NCBI RefSeq assembly: GCF_000016325.1
Contig: NC_009436.1
Coordinates: 2,542,001 to 2,606,000 of the forward strand
Reading direction: 5' to 3'
DNA length: 64,000 bases
DNA from: Enterobacter sp. 638
GTDB taxonomy: Bacteria; Pseudomonadota; Gammaproteobacteria; Enterobacterales; Enterobacteriaceae
Shown: positions 1 through 10,143 of the stretch, piece by piece
How the letters are laid out: every line of letters begins with the position of its first letter
Numbering within the stretch: position 1 is the stretch's first letter
The notes under the pieces: generated by a model
What the model was told of the DNA's origin: nothing
Database searches by the model: none
What the model saw: the letters and a program-made list of their open reading frames with translations, nothing else
Made by a program: the position numbers and the translations under genes

Positions 1-156
1 TGTCACCCCCAGACTTGCCGCCATCGGTGTTAATAAACTGGCGGGTAAAAACTCGGCCGTAATCAGGCCAAATACTCCCAGTCCCAGTGAATAGACGGCT
101 CGCCAGGCGGGTTTTGCGGGCACGATTGCCTCACTCGCCGCGATACATGAACTCAT
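1..156 (-). CDS. MFS transporter, N-terminal part only (cut by window edge)
   Basis: Only the first 52 codons lie in the window. The ATG is at 154-156 on the minus strand and the frame stays open to base 1. The peptide has a short polar N-terminus and then a hydrophobic first membrane helix containing GVFGLITAEFLPASLLTPMA, which is typical of helix 1 of sugar-efflux-like major facilitator proteins of the YdhP/NepI type. It would be an inner-membrane, proton-driven exporter; the substrate cannot be told. It is divergent from the AraC-type regulator at 272, a pairing in which the regulator commonly controls the pump (inference). Confidence 0.7.
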   Translation of the reverse strand, partial: MSSCIAASEAIVPAKPAWRAVYSLGLGVFGLITAEFLPASLLTPMAASLGVT

Positions 157-271
157 CTGTTGCTCTCCCGTTAGAATAATGTGACAACTGTCACGAATCA
201 TAGGGCGTTCCCCACGGACGATCTATGACATATAATCTCCACTTATTGATTATTCGTCCGGAGTTGTCTCC

Positions 272-1228
272 ATGACCGTTCAGCCACCCGATATGATCAG
301 CGAGCTTTTGCGCGGAATGCGGCTTTCTGGTGTGAAATACCGTCGAATCGAAACCACCGCGCCCTTTGGCGTGTCGTTTGCCTATGTCGCCGGCAAAGCG
401 CAGTTTCATTTCGTGAGTCAGGGGACTGCGCTGCTGCGCATGGAGAGCGGCGCGCGCTTTACCCTCAACACTGGCGATGCGCTGTTTATCCCCAATGGCA
501 ATGCGCACGCCCTGCTTTCTGAAGAAAACGCCGCCGTAATCCCGGTTTCCGCCTATCCCAGCGAATCGATTTGCAACTCAGTCTGCGCCATTACCTGCGA
601 GCCGTGCCCTCAGAGCGACAAGACGGTGATATTCAGCGGATGTATGGACTTTGAGCTGGGCGGGATGCAGCCGCTGATCAAAGCGATGCCGGAAGTGATG
701 ATGGTGAGTCGCCTGATGTCGACATGGCCCGAGATCCATCCGCTGCTGGCGGCAATGGAGCGGGAGTCCATGACGCGCCAGGTGGGGTTCGCCGGAATTC
801 TGGCGCGCCTCGCGGATGTAGTCGCCGCCCTCATCGTGCGTGGCTGGGTGGAAGCGGGTTGCGGCAAGGCCACCGGCTGGGTACAGGTTTTGCGCGATCC
901 GCGCCTCAGCCGCGCGATTTATGCCATGCACCAGCAGCCGGGCGTCAACTGGAGCGTGGCGGAGCTGGCAAAAGAGGCCGGGACATCGCGATCCGTTTTT
1001 GCTGAGCGCTTTTTATCGGCCACCGGGACGACACCGGCAAAATACCTAAGCGAGCTGCGGATGCGGCTGGCGATTCAGTACATTCGTCATGAAAATCAGC
1101 CGATTGAAACGGTCGCGCTGCGCCTGGGTTATGGCTCACTCGCGGCGTTTAGTCGCGCCTTTAAGCGCATTGTGGGCCAGGCGCCGGGTGCCTTACGTGA
1201 AACCATCCCGCTTGCAGAGGAGATCTAA
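272..1228 (+). CDS. AraC-family regulator with cupin sensor domain
   Basis: 318 residues. The N-terminal ~180 residues resemble the cupin_6 sensor domain of AraC regulators (a beta-rich segment with GTALLRME and GDALFIPNGNAHALL). The C-terminal ~100 residues hold two helix-turn-helix motifs: WSVAELAKEAGTSRSVFAERF, and a second with IETVALRLGYGSLAAFSRAFKR, the AraC signature. The ATG follows a GGAG Shine-Dalgarno. It is a DNA-binding transcription regulator, most likely of the divergently transcribed MFS gene at the left edge. The ligand is unknown. The family assignment is firm; the target is inferred from the divergent arrangement. Confidence 0.85.
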   Translation: MTVQPPDMISELLRGMRLSGVKYRRIETTAPFGVSFAYVAGKAQFHFVSQGTALLRMESGARFTLNTGDALFIPNGNAHALLSEENAAVIPVSAYPSESICNSVCAITCEPCPQSDKTVIFSGCMDFELGGMQPLIKAMPEVMMVSRLMSTWPEIHPLLAAMERESMTRQVGFAGILARLADVVAALIVRGWVEAGCGKATGWVQVLRDPRLSRAIYAMHQQPGVNWSVAELAKEAGTSRSVFAERFLSATGTTPAKYLSELRMRLAIQYIRHENQPIETVALRLGYGSLAAFSRAFKRIVGQAPGALRETIPLAEEI

Positions 1229-1354
1229 ACAGTAAATCGTCTGGTTCTGCCTAAAGTGGGATGTTCAACACGCGAAGCCTGCGATATTCGTCTAAGGTTT
1301 TCAGGTGATTGACGACAGCGTTCACGCTGCTCGCAAATAAAAGGAGAAGAATCG

Positions 1355-3061
1355 ATGACGATAATTGATCTGCGCCGTCCTGCGGCTTTACCGCTGGCGC
1401 TGCGCGTCGCATTGGGAGGCGCACTGCTGGGTGTGGCTGCGTTCAGCCATGCCGAAGAGGCACAATCGACGCAAAAGCAGTCGCCGGATATTCTGCTGGG
1501 TCCCCTGTTCGTCGACGTGCAGAGCGCAAAATTATTCCCTGATCAAAAAACCTTTGCCGACGCGGTACCAAAAAGCGATCCCTTGATGATCCTGGCAGAT
1601 TACCGGATGCAGCATAAACAGTCCGGCTTTGACCTGCGCCACTTTGTCGAGATGAACTTCACCCTGCCGGGCGAAGGGGAAAAATATGTTCCCCCCGCCG
1701 GACAGAACTTACGCGAACATATTGACGGGTTATGGCCGGTGCTGACACGCACCACCGACAAGGCCAGCAAATGGGATTCACTGCTTCCGTTGCCAAAACC
1801 CTATGTCGTGCCCGGCGGGCGCTTCCGTGAGGTCTATTACTGGGACAGCTACTTCACCATGCTGGGCCTGGCCGAGAGCGGCCATTGGGACAAGATCAGC
1901 GATATGGTGGCGAACTTTGGCTACGAACTTGACTCGTGGGGCCACATTCCTAATGGGAACCGCAGCTATTATCTGAGCCGCTCTCAGCCGCCTTTCTTCT
2001 CGCTGATGGTTGAGCTGCTGGCGACGCATGATAAAGAGGCGCTGAAAACCTATCGCGCGCAGATGGAAAAAGAGTACGCCTACTGGATGGAGGGCGCGGA
2101 GACATTGCAGCCGGGACAGGCGAACAAACGGGTGGTGAAACTGGATGATGGCTCGATTCTGAACCGCTACTGGGATGACCGCGATACGCCCCGCCCTGAA
2201 TCCTGGCTGGACGACGTGACCACCGCTAAAAATAATCCGAACCGTCCGGCGACGGAGATCTATCGCGATCTGCGATCTGCGGCGGCGTCTGGCTGGGACT
2301 TTAGCTCCCGCTGGATGGACGATCCGCAAAAGCTGGGGACGATCCGCACCACCAGCATCGTGCCTGTCGACCTGAACGCCCTGATGTTCAAGATGGAAAA
2401 ACTGCTGGCAAAAGCCAGCCAGGAATCGGGTGATGCTGCTGCAACCAGCAAGTATGAAACCCTGGCGACGTCTCGTCAAAAAGCCATGGAAAGCCATCTC
2501 TGGAATGAAAAAGAGGGCTGGTACGCCGATTACGATCTGAAAAGCAAAAAGGTGCGTAATCAGCTGACTGCCGCCGCGCTGTTCCCGCTGTATGTGAACG
2601 CCGCATCAAACGACCGTGCTGCGAAAGTCGCCAGCGCGACGGCCTCGCGTTTGCTAAAACCGGGTGGGATCTCGACGACCACCATCAATAGCGGCCAGCA
2701 GTGGGATGCGCCAAACGGCTGGGCACCTTTACAATGGGTTGCCACTGAAGGATTGCAAAACTACGGTCATGAAAAAGTGGCGATGGATGTGACCTGGCGC
2801 TTCCTCACCAACGTTCAGCACACCTACGATCGTGAGCAAAAACTGGTCGAGAAATATGACGTTTCTACCACCGGGACGGGCGGCGGCGGAGGCGAGTATC
2901 CGTTGCAGGATGGATTCGGCTGGACCAACGGCGTGACCTTAAAAATGCTGGATCTTGTGTGCCCGAAAGAGAAACCGTGCGACAGCGTACCGGCCTCGCA
3001 ACCGGCGGCGAATGATGATGTGGCTCCTCAATCGTCAACGGAGAAGAGTGCGGCGCAGTAG
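1355..3061 (+). CDS. treA: Periplasmic trehalase TreA
   Basis: 568 residues, against about 565 in E. coli. It hydrolyses trehalose to two glucose molecules in the periplasm. An N-terminal signal peptide ends near residue 33 ([11 protein letters not shown]). Both glycoside hydrolase family 37 signatures are present: [14 protein letters not shown] near residue 153 and [12 protein letters not shown] near residue 449, with a glycine run ([18 protein letters not shown]) close to the C-terminus. The ATG has a strong SD (AAAGGAGAAGAATCG). The C-terminal tail is Ala/Ser/Gln-rich and divergent. A weak sigma-S-like -10 (TCTAAGGT, 1291-1298) lies upstream; E. coli treA is an RpoS gene. A shared terminator separates it from the convergent receptor gene. 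Confidence 0.95.
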   Translation: MTIIDLRRPAALPLALRVALGGALLGVAAFSHAEEAQSTQKQSPDILLGPLFVDVQSAKLFPDQKTFADAVPKSDPLMILADYRMQHKQSGFDLRHFVEMNFTLPGEGEKYVPPAGQNLREHIDGLWPVLTRTTDKASKWDSLLPLPKPYVVPGGRFREVYYWDSYFTMLGLAESGHWDKISDMVANFGYELDSWGHIPNGNRSYYLSRSQPPFFSLMVELLATHDKEALKTYRAQMEKEYAYWMEGAETLQPGQANKRVVKLDDGSILNRYWDDRDTPRPESWLDDVTTAKNNPNRPATEIYRDLRSAAASGWDFSSRWMDDPQKLGTIRTTSIVPVDLNALMFKMEKLLAKASQESGDAAATSKYETLATSRQKAMESHLWNEKEGWYADYDLKSKKVRNQLTAAALFPLYVNAASNDRAAKVASATASRLLKPGGISTTTINSGQQWDAPNGWAPLQWVATEGLQNYGHEKVAMDVTWRFLTNVQHTYDREQKLVEKYDVSTTGTGGGGGEYPLQDGFGWTNGVTLKMLDLVCPKEKPCDSVPASQPAANDDVAPQSSTEKSAAQ

Positions 3062-3103
3062 CCAGAACGTTATCTTATTGCTCACATCCCAAAAGGGAAT
3101 AGC

Positions 3104-3139
3104 AAAAAAACGGCAACCTCAGTTGCCGTTTTCCTTTTT
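3104..3139. terminator. Bidirectional intrinsic terminator between treA and the TonB receptor
   Basis: The stem CGGCAAC-ctca-GTTGCCG (3111-3128) is flanked by an A-tract on the left and a T-rich run on the right. It can therefore terminate both convergent genes. Confidence 0.85.
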
Positions 3140-3160
3140 ATCTCAGTGCACCGTGCTTAA

Positions 3161-5263
3161 TTAGAAACTGTAGCTCGCTCCGACCTGATAAGTACGGTCG
3201 CGCCCAATCCAGCAGTTTGTGGCGTCATAACAGGTAAAGGTTTCTTTGTTGGTGATGTTCTGCGCGCTGGCCTTAAGGGTCAGCCCTTCGAGAGAAGGCA
3301 TAACTTCACCCAGACTATACGACGCGGCCAGATCGTACTGAGTCGTTCCGCCGAGTTTGCCCTGATCGTTGGCTGGCGCAATTTCCATCGGCCCGGTATA
3401 ACGCGCACCGGCCCCCAAATTCAGCCCTTTGAGCGGCGTGCTGTCGAAGGTGTAATCACCCCAAAGATTAAAGGCATTTTCCGGCACCTGCGTCGGTCGT
3501 TTGCCCTGGTACTTATCATCTTCGGTGTTGATCGCATGGGTGTACGCGTAGTTTGCAATCAGCGTCAGATTATCGGTCGGACGGCTGACGACGGACAGCT
3601 CTGCCCCTTTCGACTCCACTTCACCCGTTTGACGATAGTTCAGGAAACCGGGATCGGTGGTCACGACATTTTTCTGGCGAATATTGAACACTGACGCGGT
3701 CAGCGTGGTGGCGTACTCTTCCAGCAGATATTTGACCCCGCCTTCCACCTGTTTGCTGGTGGTCGGTTTGACATCTTTCGCCATCAACGTGCCCTGCGGC
3801 GAAACCGGGGCAAAGCCTTCTGAGTAACTGATGAACGGTGAAATTCCGTTTTCAAACGCATACAGCGCGCCCAGTCGTTTGGTCACGCGATCCTGCGATA
3901 CCCAAGCCTTATCGCCATTCTGCAAATAGTTGGTGGTGACCGAACGGTAATCGTCGTAGCGCAAGCTGCCGAGGAGATTCAGGCCGCCAAACTCTACCTG
4001 ATCCTGCAGGTAGTAACCGTTTTGCTGATAGCTCAGGCGGTTTTTCTGCGCGGTATACAGGCCCAACGCGCTTTCGCTGACTTGTGTGTAATCTGGGTCA
4101 CGCATATCAATACCCGGCGTTGCCGACGCGTAGCGATAGTGGAAATGGGAATTCAGTTTCTGATAATCAAAGCCCGCCAGCAGGTGATGTTTCCATTCAC
4201 CCAGGGTCACGGTTTTCGTTACCTGGTTATCCATATTAAAACTGTGCAGATCTTCATCCGTGGTGTAGGCAAAACGATTGAGCTGGTAAAGCTCGCTACC
4301 CACCCCCGTTGAATAGACGCTGCGCTGATGGGTGTCGACGTCAAAATAGCGCGCTTTTTGGTTGAAGCCCCAGCCGCTGTCAAATTCATGTTCAAAGCTG
4401 TAGCCCAACATCCACTGGCGCTGCTTGAAGCCGCTCCACTCATCGCCCGCGTAGTCGCGTCGATCGGCATATTTCGACCGCAAATACGATAACGGCAACG
4501 GGTTCGACGGCGAGAGGCTCGGGGTGTTTTGCGCCAGCGCGTCAAGGGTGAGGCGCGTTTTGCTGTCAGGCTGCCAGGTGACAGACGGCGCGACCAGATA
4601 GTTCTCGGTGCGCGTGGTGTGCGGCTGACCGTCACCTTCGGTCGCTTTACCCAGCAGACGGTAATTCCAGTCGCTGTCGGCGATTTGCCCGGTGGAATCC
4701 AGATAACCCTCTTTCAGATTGCGCGTGCCGGTAGTAAAGCCCACTTCCGTATGCTGGTTTTTTTGCGGTTTTTTGCCCTGAATATTCACCAGCCCGCCGG
4801 GCGAGCCGCCGCCGTACAGAACAGATGCGGGGCCTTTGAGAATATCCACACTCTCGATCAACAAGGGATCGATCCGCGCTTTGGTATTCCCGGTCACGTT
4901 ATAGGGCAGTTGCAAGCCGTTGTAATACTCTTGCTCAACGGTGAAGCCGCGAATTTTGTATTCGCTCATATACGAGGTATTGCCACGTACTTCGGTGGAA
5001 ACGCCCGGCGCGTAGCGCAGGATTTCGTTGACCGAATTCGCGTGGCGCTGCGCGATCTCCGTGGCCGATATCGTGTTTATCACCTGCGGGGTTTTACTTT
5101 CAGCCACCGCAGATTTTGTAGCGCTGTTGGTCCAGCCGGGCAGCGCGCTATCTTGCTCCGCCCCGCTGACCACGATTGTGGATTCCTGAGCAAACGCAGG
5201 CGTGTGTAACGCCAGCGTGACCGCGCCTGCCAACGCACATATCGCAAAACGTGAGGTTTTCAT
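3161..5263 (-). CDS. TonB-dependent ferric siderophore receptor (FhuA/FoxA-like)
   Basis: 700 residues. An outer-membrane beta-barrel that imports an iron-siderophore complex using TonB energy. The signal peptide ends at AFA|QES near residue 25, followed by a TonB box-like ESTIVVSG. The plug domain carries NEILRYAPGV, YKIRGF and ESVDILKGPASVLYGGGSPGGLVN. The barrel ends in the terminal aromatic expected of porin-like barrels (VGASYSF), preceded by a Cys pair (CYDATNCW) as in FhuA/FoxA-type receptors. A hydroxamate siderophore is the best guess but unproven. A Fur box lies just upstream. This gene is not at this position in E. coli K-12 and has no siderophore transport or synthesis genes beside it, so it looks like an inserted single-gene cargo. 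Confidence 0.88.
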   Translation of the reverse strand: MKTSRFAICALAGAVTLALHTPAFAQESTIVVSGAEQDSALPGWTNSATKSAVAESKTPQVINTISATEIAQRHANSVNEILRYAPGVSTEVRGNTSYMSEYKIRGFTVEQEYYNGLQLPYNVTGNTKARIDPLLIESVDILKGPASVLYGGGSPGGLVNIQGKKPQKNQHTEVGFTTGTRNLKEGYLDSTGQIADSDWNYRLLGKATEGDGQPHTTRTENYLVAPSVTWQPDSKTRLTLDALAQNTPSLSPSNPLPLSYLRSKYADRRDYAGDEWSGFKQRQWMLGYSFEHEFDSGWGFNQKARYFDVDTHQRSVYSTGVGSELYQLNRFAYTTDEDLHSFNMDNQVTKTVTLGEWKHHLLAGFDYQKLNSHFHYRYASATPGIDMRDPDYTQVSESALGLYTAQKNRLSYQQNGYYLQDQVEFGGLNLLGSLRYDDYRSVTTNYLQNGDKAWVSQDRVTKRLGALYAFENGISPFISYSEGFAPVSPQGTLMAKDVKPTTSKQVEGGVKYLLEEYATTLTASVFNIRQKNVVTTDPGFLNYRQTGEVESKGAELSVVSRPTDNLTLIANYAYTHAINTEDDKYQGKRPTQVPENAFNLWGDYTFDSTPLKGLNLGAGARYTGPMEIAPANDQGKLGGTTQYDLAASYSLGEVMPSLEGLTLKASAQNITNKETFTCYDATNCWIGRDRTYQVGASYSF

Positions 5264-5295
5264 ATTGTCGTCTTATTATTAGAAAAAGCCAGAAA

Positions 5296-5310
5296 CGACA
5301 ATTATTCTCA
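5296..5310 (-). promoter_or_regulatory. Fur box upstream of the TonB receptor
   Basis: On the minus strand the sequence is TGAGAATAATTGTCG. It matches the 7-1-7 Fur consensus TGATAATnATTATCA at 12 of 14 defined positions. It lies about 35-45 bases upstream of the receptor start codon, where Fur would block the promoter when iron is plentiful. Confidence 0.75.
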
Positions 5311-5338
5311 TTTCGATTTACAAAGCAATATCAAGACC

Positions 5339-5367
5339 AAAAAAAACGGCCCTCAATCGAGAGCCGT
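5339..5367 (-). terminator. Intrinsic terminator of ymgE
   Basis: The hairpin ACGGC...GCCGT (5346-5350 with 5363-5367, extended by CTC/GAG inside) is followed on the minus strand by eight T residues (plus-strand A-tract 5339-5346). Confidence 0.8.
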
Positions 5368-5377
5368 TGATGTCTGC

Positions 5378-5632
5378 TTACGCACGCCTGAGTAACCGGA
5401 ATATCGCCAGAACGACGATAGCACCCACGACAGCCACCAGGAAACTGTGCAAATTGAAACCACTCACGCTGCCGCCGACGCCAAACATTGTCGCCAGCCA
5501 GCCTCCCACAACTGCACCAATCACACCCAGCACACAGGTCAGGATAAAGCCGCCGCCATCACGCCCAGGCATGATGAATTTTGCGATAATACCGGCAATC
5601 AGACCAAACACAATCCACGCGATGATACCCAT
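5378..5632 (-). CDS. ymgE: YmgE/YeaQ/GlsB-family small membrane protein
   Basis: 84 residues, the usual family length. A small, glycine-rich inner-membrane protein with three hydrophobic segments: residues ~2-22 (GIIAWIVFGLIAGIIAKFI), ~29-50 and ~62-80. The family is called 'transglycosylase-associated' but has no demonstrated enzymatic activity; members are stress induced. An almost perfect sigma-S -10 element upstream supports stationary-phase expression. In E. coli ymgE also lies between ycgR and treA, which supports the name. Confidence 0.9.
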   Translation of the reverse strand: MGIIAWIVFGLIAGIIAKFIMPGRDGGGFILTCVLGVIGAVVGGWLATMFGVGGSVSGFNLHSFLVAVVGAIVVLAIFRLLRRA

Positions 5633-5686
5633 ACGATGCCCTCTTGCAGATTAAACGCATGCGCTGAAATCTTCCGCGCAAGTGAC

Positions 5687-5696
5687 TTAAGTATAG
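5687..5696 (-). promoter_or_regulatory. Sigma-S type -10 element of ymgE
   Basis: The minus strand reads CCTATACTTAAG, which contains the complete RpoS extended -10 consensus CTATACTTAA. It sits about 55-64 bases upstream of the ymgE start codon. Confidence 0.65.
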
Positions 5697-5770
5697 GACA
5701 GCACGCGAAAATCATTCTTTGTCACCGACTTAATTACGTCTCATTTTAAAAAAAAATTCACCGGTTTGTA

Positions 5771-5797
5771 TTAAGTTCTTTCGTTTACTGCCGATAC
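5771..5797 (+). promoter_or_regulatory. Sigma-28 (FliA) promoter of ycgR
   Basis: TTAAGTTC, then exactly 11 bases, then GCCGATAC. The FliA consensus is TAAAGTTT-N11-GCCGATAA. E. coli ycgR is a FliA-dependent late flagellar gene, so site, spacing and gene agree. Confidence 0.85.
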
Positions 5798-5837
5798 TTC
5801 ATCGACAGTCTGTCAGACAACCGAGGAGCCATTCGGC

Positions 5838-6569
5838 GTGAGTAATTACAGTGAGCAGTTCCTGAAGCAAAATCCGCTGGCTGTCTTAGGGGTATTACGC
5901 GACCTGCATAAGGGCGAAGTCCCTTTGCGCATCAGTTGGTCTACAAATCAGTTTATCAGCAAGATCCTTGAGGCGACCCCTGAGCGTCTGGTCATCGACC
6001 TCGGTAGTCAGGAATATGAAAATCGGGCGGCTTTGCGCGCGCAAAATCTCGCTGTGATGGCGGAAACGAAAGGCGCGAAAGTCGAGTTTGTCCTGCCGCA
6101 GCTGATTCAGGGCGACTATCAGGGCCTGCCTGCTTTTTTTGCGCCATTACCCGATAGCGTGTGGTTTGTTCAGCGCCGCGAATATTTTCGTATCAACGCC
6201 CCGCTGCATCCCTCCTATTTTTGTAAAGCCAAAATGCCGGATAAAAAAGAGATCCGCTTCCGCCTGTTTGACCTTTCATTAGGCGGCATGGGCGCATTGA
6301 TGGATACGGCACGACCAGAGGGTTTGGTCGAAGGGATGCGTTTTTCCCAGATTGAGCTGGATATGGGCGGCTGGGGACGGTTTTACTTTGACGCGCAGCT
6401 TATCGCCATTAGCGAACGCAAAGTCGTGGACAGCAAAAACGAAACTATTACCACGCCACGTCTGAGCTTCCGCTTTCTGAATGTCGGCCCAGGTGCCGAG
6501 CGCGAACTTCAGCGTATTATTTTCTCACTGGAGCGAGAAGCGCGGGAACGCGCGAATAAGGTCATTTGA
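5838..6569 (+). CDS. ycgR: Flagellar brake protein YcgR (PilZ, c-di-GMP receptor)
   Basis: 243 residues, close to the E. coli length. An N-terminal YcgR domain (~1-108) is followed by a PilZ domain. The c-di-GMP-binding RxxxR motif is in QRREYFRIN near residue 113, and the D/NxSxxG motif is DLSLGGMG near residue 150. When c-di-GMP-bound it acts on the flagellar motor to slow rotation and bias it. The start is GTG in the context ggcGTGAGTAAT after a GAGGAG Shine-Dalgarno. The sigma-28 promoter puts it in the flagellar regulon and implies that the organism is, or recently was, motile. Confidence 0.95.
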   Translation: MSNYSEQFLKQNPLAVLGVLRDLHKGEVPLRISWSTNQFISKILEATPERLVIDLGSQEYENRAALRAQNLAVMAETKGAKVEFVLPQLIQGDYQGLPAFFAPLPDSVWFVQRREYFRINAPLHPSYFCKAKMPDKKEIRFRLFDLSLGGMGALMDTARPEGLVEGMRFSQIELDMGGWGRFYFDAQLIAISERKVVDSKNETITTPRLSFRFLNVGPGAERELQRIIFSLEREARERANKVI

Positions 6570-6573
6570 TGGG

Positions 6574-6600
6574 TGCCGGACAGCCTTTTGCTGCCCGGCA
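6574..6600. terminator. Hairpin between convergent ycgR and emtA
   Basis: A strong hairpin, TGCCGGaCAGC-ctttt-GCTGcCCGGCA, fills the gap between the two stop codons. There is no clear U-tract, so it may protect mRNA ends rather than act as a classical terminator. Confidence 0.5.
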
Positions 6601-6606
6601 ATGGCA

Positions 6607-7218
6607 TTACATGGCGTCCATGGCTTTCTGAACTTTCCAGATATAGCGCGGGGCCTGCGGTGCCGGATGATTCTTCGCAACATGGTCAACAAATTCGTTT
6701 TTATCCATGCCGTTGATCTCTTCAATCGCTTCTTTGCGATCCGATGAGAAAGTACGTAGCAGTGCGCCTGCGCCGTTAACGTAAGAGACCACCAGCGCGT
6801 ACTGCATCACTTCCGGATCGTCGATACCTTTCAGAACCCCATGTTCCAGAATGCTCAAATACGCCGTACCCATGGAGATATTACGTTCCGGGTTTTTCAG
6901 CTCGCTGGTCGACGGCTGACCTTTCCAGCCCATATAGCGGTACACTTCGCGCCCTGCCGTAGAGGCTTTAAGCTGCATTAAACCGACCGCGTTCGATTTG
7001 CTCACAAGCGTAGGATTGCCCCCTGATTCTACCGCGATAATCGCCGTGATCAGCCGCGGACTCACGCCCCAGGCCTTCCCGGCTTTTTCACTGATAGGCA
7101 TCCACTGCATCGCACGCTTCACAGGCACTTCCGGATTCCATGGCGGATTTTGGTAATCCTTTTTGGAACTACAGCCCGCCAGCAATACCATCAAAAAAGC
7201 AAACCATCTCAATTTCAC
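6607..7218 (-). CDS. emtA: Membrane-bound lytic murein transglycosylase E (EmtA)
   Basis: 203 residues, the same as E. coli EmtA. A lipoprotein: the signal peptide ends in the lipobox LLAGC|SSKK at Cys16. The SLT fold follows, with the catalytic-Glu motif [20 protein letters not shown] and the LMQL and AYLSILEHG segments typical of family 1 lytic transglycosylases. It is an endo-acting enzyme that cleaves the glycan strands of peptidoglycan to 1,6-anhydromuropeptides at the outer membrane. It is divergent from ldcA, which acts later in murein recycling, so the two functions are adjacent. Confidence 0.95.
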   Translation of the reverse strand: MKLRWFAFLMVLLAGCSSKKDYQNPPWNPEVPVKRAMQWMPISEKAGKAWGVSPRLITAIIAVESGGNPTLVSKSNAVGLMQLKASTAGREVYRYMGWKGQPSTSELKNPERNISMGTAYLSILEHGVLKGIDDPEVMQYALVVSYVNGAGALLRTFSSDRKEAIEEINGMDKNEFVDHVAKNHPAPQAPRYIWKVQKAMDAM

Positions 7219-7328
7219 GTCATCTATCCTTATATCCGGTCATCGCGATTACGCTATCCCCCTTGAAGCAGGCGGCCTATAGGCGGCATGATATAGATAA
7301 TTAAGTTCTCATTCAGCAAGGAATTGCC

Positions 7329-8243
7329 ATGTCCCGATTTCATCTCATCGCCCCTTCCGGTTATTGCATTAACCAGGACGCCGCACAGCGCGGTATTCAG
7401 CGCTTACTGGAATCTGGCCATTCGGTAACAAATCAGACAATTATCCCCCGTCGTCAGCAGCGTTTTGCCGGAACAGAGACGCAAAGACTGGCGGATATCA
7501 ACGATCTGGTAAACCTTGAAGGCGCGAACAACATCGTGCTGGCGGTGCGTGGCGGGTATGGTGCCAGCCGATTACTGGAAACCATCGACTGGGACGGACT
7601 GGCCACTCGCCAGCAGCACGATCCCCTGCTGATTTGTGGCCACAGCGATTTCACCGTCATCCAGTTGGGCTTGCTGGCGCGGCATAACGTCATCACCTTT
7701 AGCGGCCCGATGCTGGCAGCGAATTTCGGCGCACCGGATCTGGACGCCTTCACGCAAACGCATTTCTGGCGGGCGCTGCAAAATCCCGTTTTCTCGATTG
7801 AATGGCAAGGCACTGGCCCGCAGTGTGAGTGTGAGGGTCAACTGTGGGGCGGAAATCTGGCGATGCTGGTGTCGCTGATTGGCTCGCCCTGGCTGCCGAA
7901 TATTGAAAACGGCATTCTGGTGCTGGAAGATATCAACGAACACCCGTTCCGCGTCGAGCGCATGCTGTTGCAACTTATACACGCGGGCATCCTCTCCCGT
8001 CAGCGCGCCATCGTGCTCGGTAGTTTTAGCGGTTCCACGCCGAATGATTACGATGCCGGGTATTCGCTGGAAAGTATGATGGATTACATTCGCTCAAGAG
8101 TGAATATTCCGGTAATCGGCGGGCTGGATTTTGGTCACGAACAGCAGACGGTGACCTTGCCGCTCGGCGCACAGGCCGCCCTTAAGCACGACGGGGCTGT
8201 CAGCGAATTAACAATCAGCGGTCATCCCGTTATAAAGGCATAA
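7329..8243 (+). CDS. ldcA: L,D-carboxypeptidase LdcA (murein tetrapeptide recycling)
   Basis: 304 residues, as in E. coli. A cytoplasmic serine peptidase of family S66 that removes the terminal D-Ala from recycled murein tetrapeptides. The nucleophile region is RGGYGASRLLETIDW near residues 76-90, followed by CGHSDFTVIQ. The Glu and His of the catalytic triad lie in ILVLEDINEHPFRVERML near residues 195-212 and GLDFGHEQQTVTLPLG near residue 266. The ATG has an AAGGA SD. Confidence 0.95.
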   Translation: MSRFHLIAPSGYCINQDAAQRGIQRLLESGHSVTNQTIIPRRQQRFAGTETQRLADINDLVNLEGANNIVLAVRGGYGASRLLETIDWDGLATRQQHDPLLICGHSDFTVIQLGLLARHNVITFSGPMLAANFGAPDLDAFTQTHFWRALQNPVFSIEWQGTGPQCECEGQLWGGNLAMLVSLIGSPWLPNIENGILVLEDINEHPFRVERMLLQLIHAGILSRQRAIVLGSFSGSTPNDYDAGYSLESMMDYIRSRVNIPVIGGLDFGHEQQTVTLPLGAQAALKHDGAVSELTISGHPVIKA

Positions 8244-8322
8244 AAAAGCCTTTTTACCGGGCCAATAAAACGCGGTTTCGGCCGTTATTATGTTAGGGTT
8301 TATGTAACAGTCACTACATTGA

Positions 8323-10074
<1,752 letters not shown>

Positions 10075-10108
10075 CGTCACCTCGGCGCATTCCGATTAGA
10101 ACAGACGA

Positions 10109-10138
10109 AAAGGCAACCTTACGGTTGCCTTTTTTTTT
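10109..10138 (+). terminator. Intrinsic terminator of cvrA
   Basis: The stem AAGGCAACC-ttac-GGTTGCCTT is followed by a run of T residues to 10138. The A-run on the other side is short, so it serves mainly the plus strand. Confidence 0.85.
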
Positions 10139-10143
10139 GGTGG

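Noticed and set aside
1778..2497. 239-codon open frame antisense to treA
   Set aside because: It lies wholly within trehalase, has no start context or homology-like motifs, and is explained by the codon bias of treA.
4529..5209. 226-codon open frame antisense to the TonB receptor
   Set aside because: Shadow frame; the receptor on the other strand has complete domains.
6574..6600. REP element between ycgR and emtA
   Set aside because: The hairpin does not carry the REP consensus GCCGGATG...; recorded as a simple hairpin.
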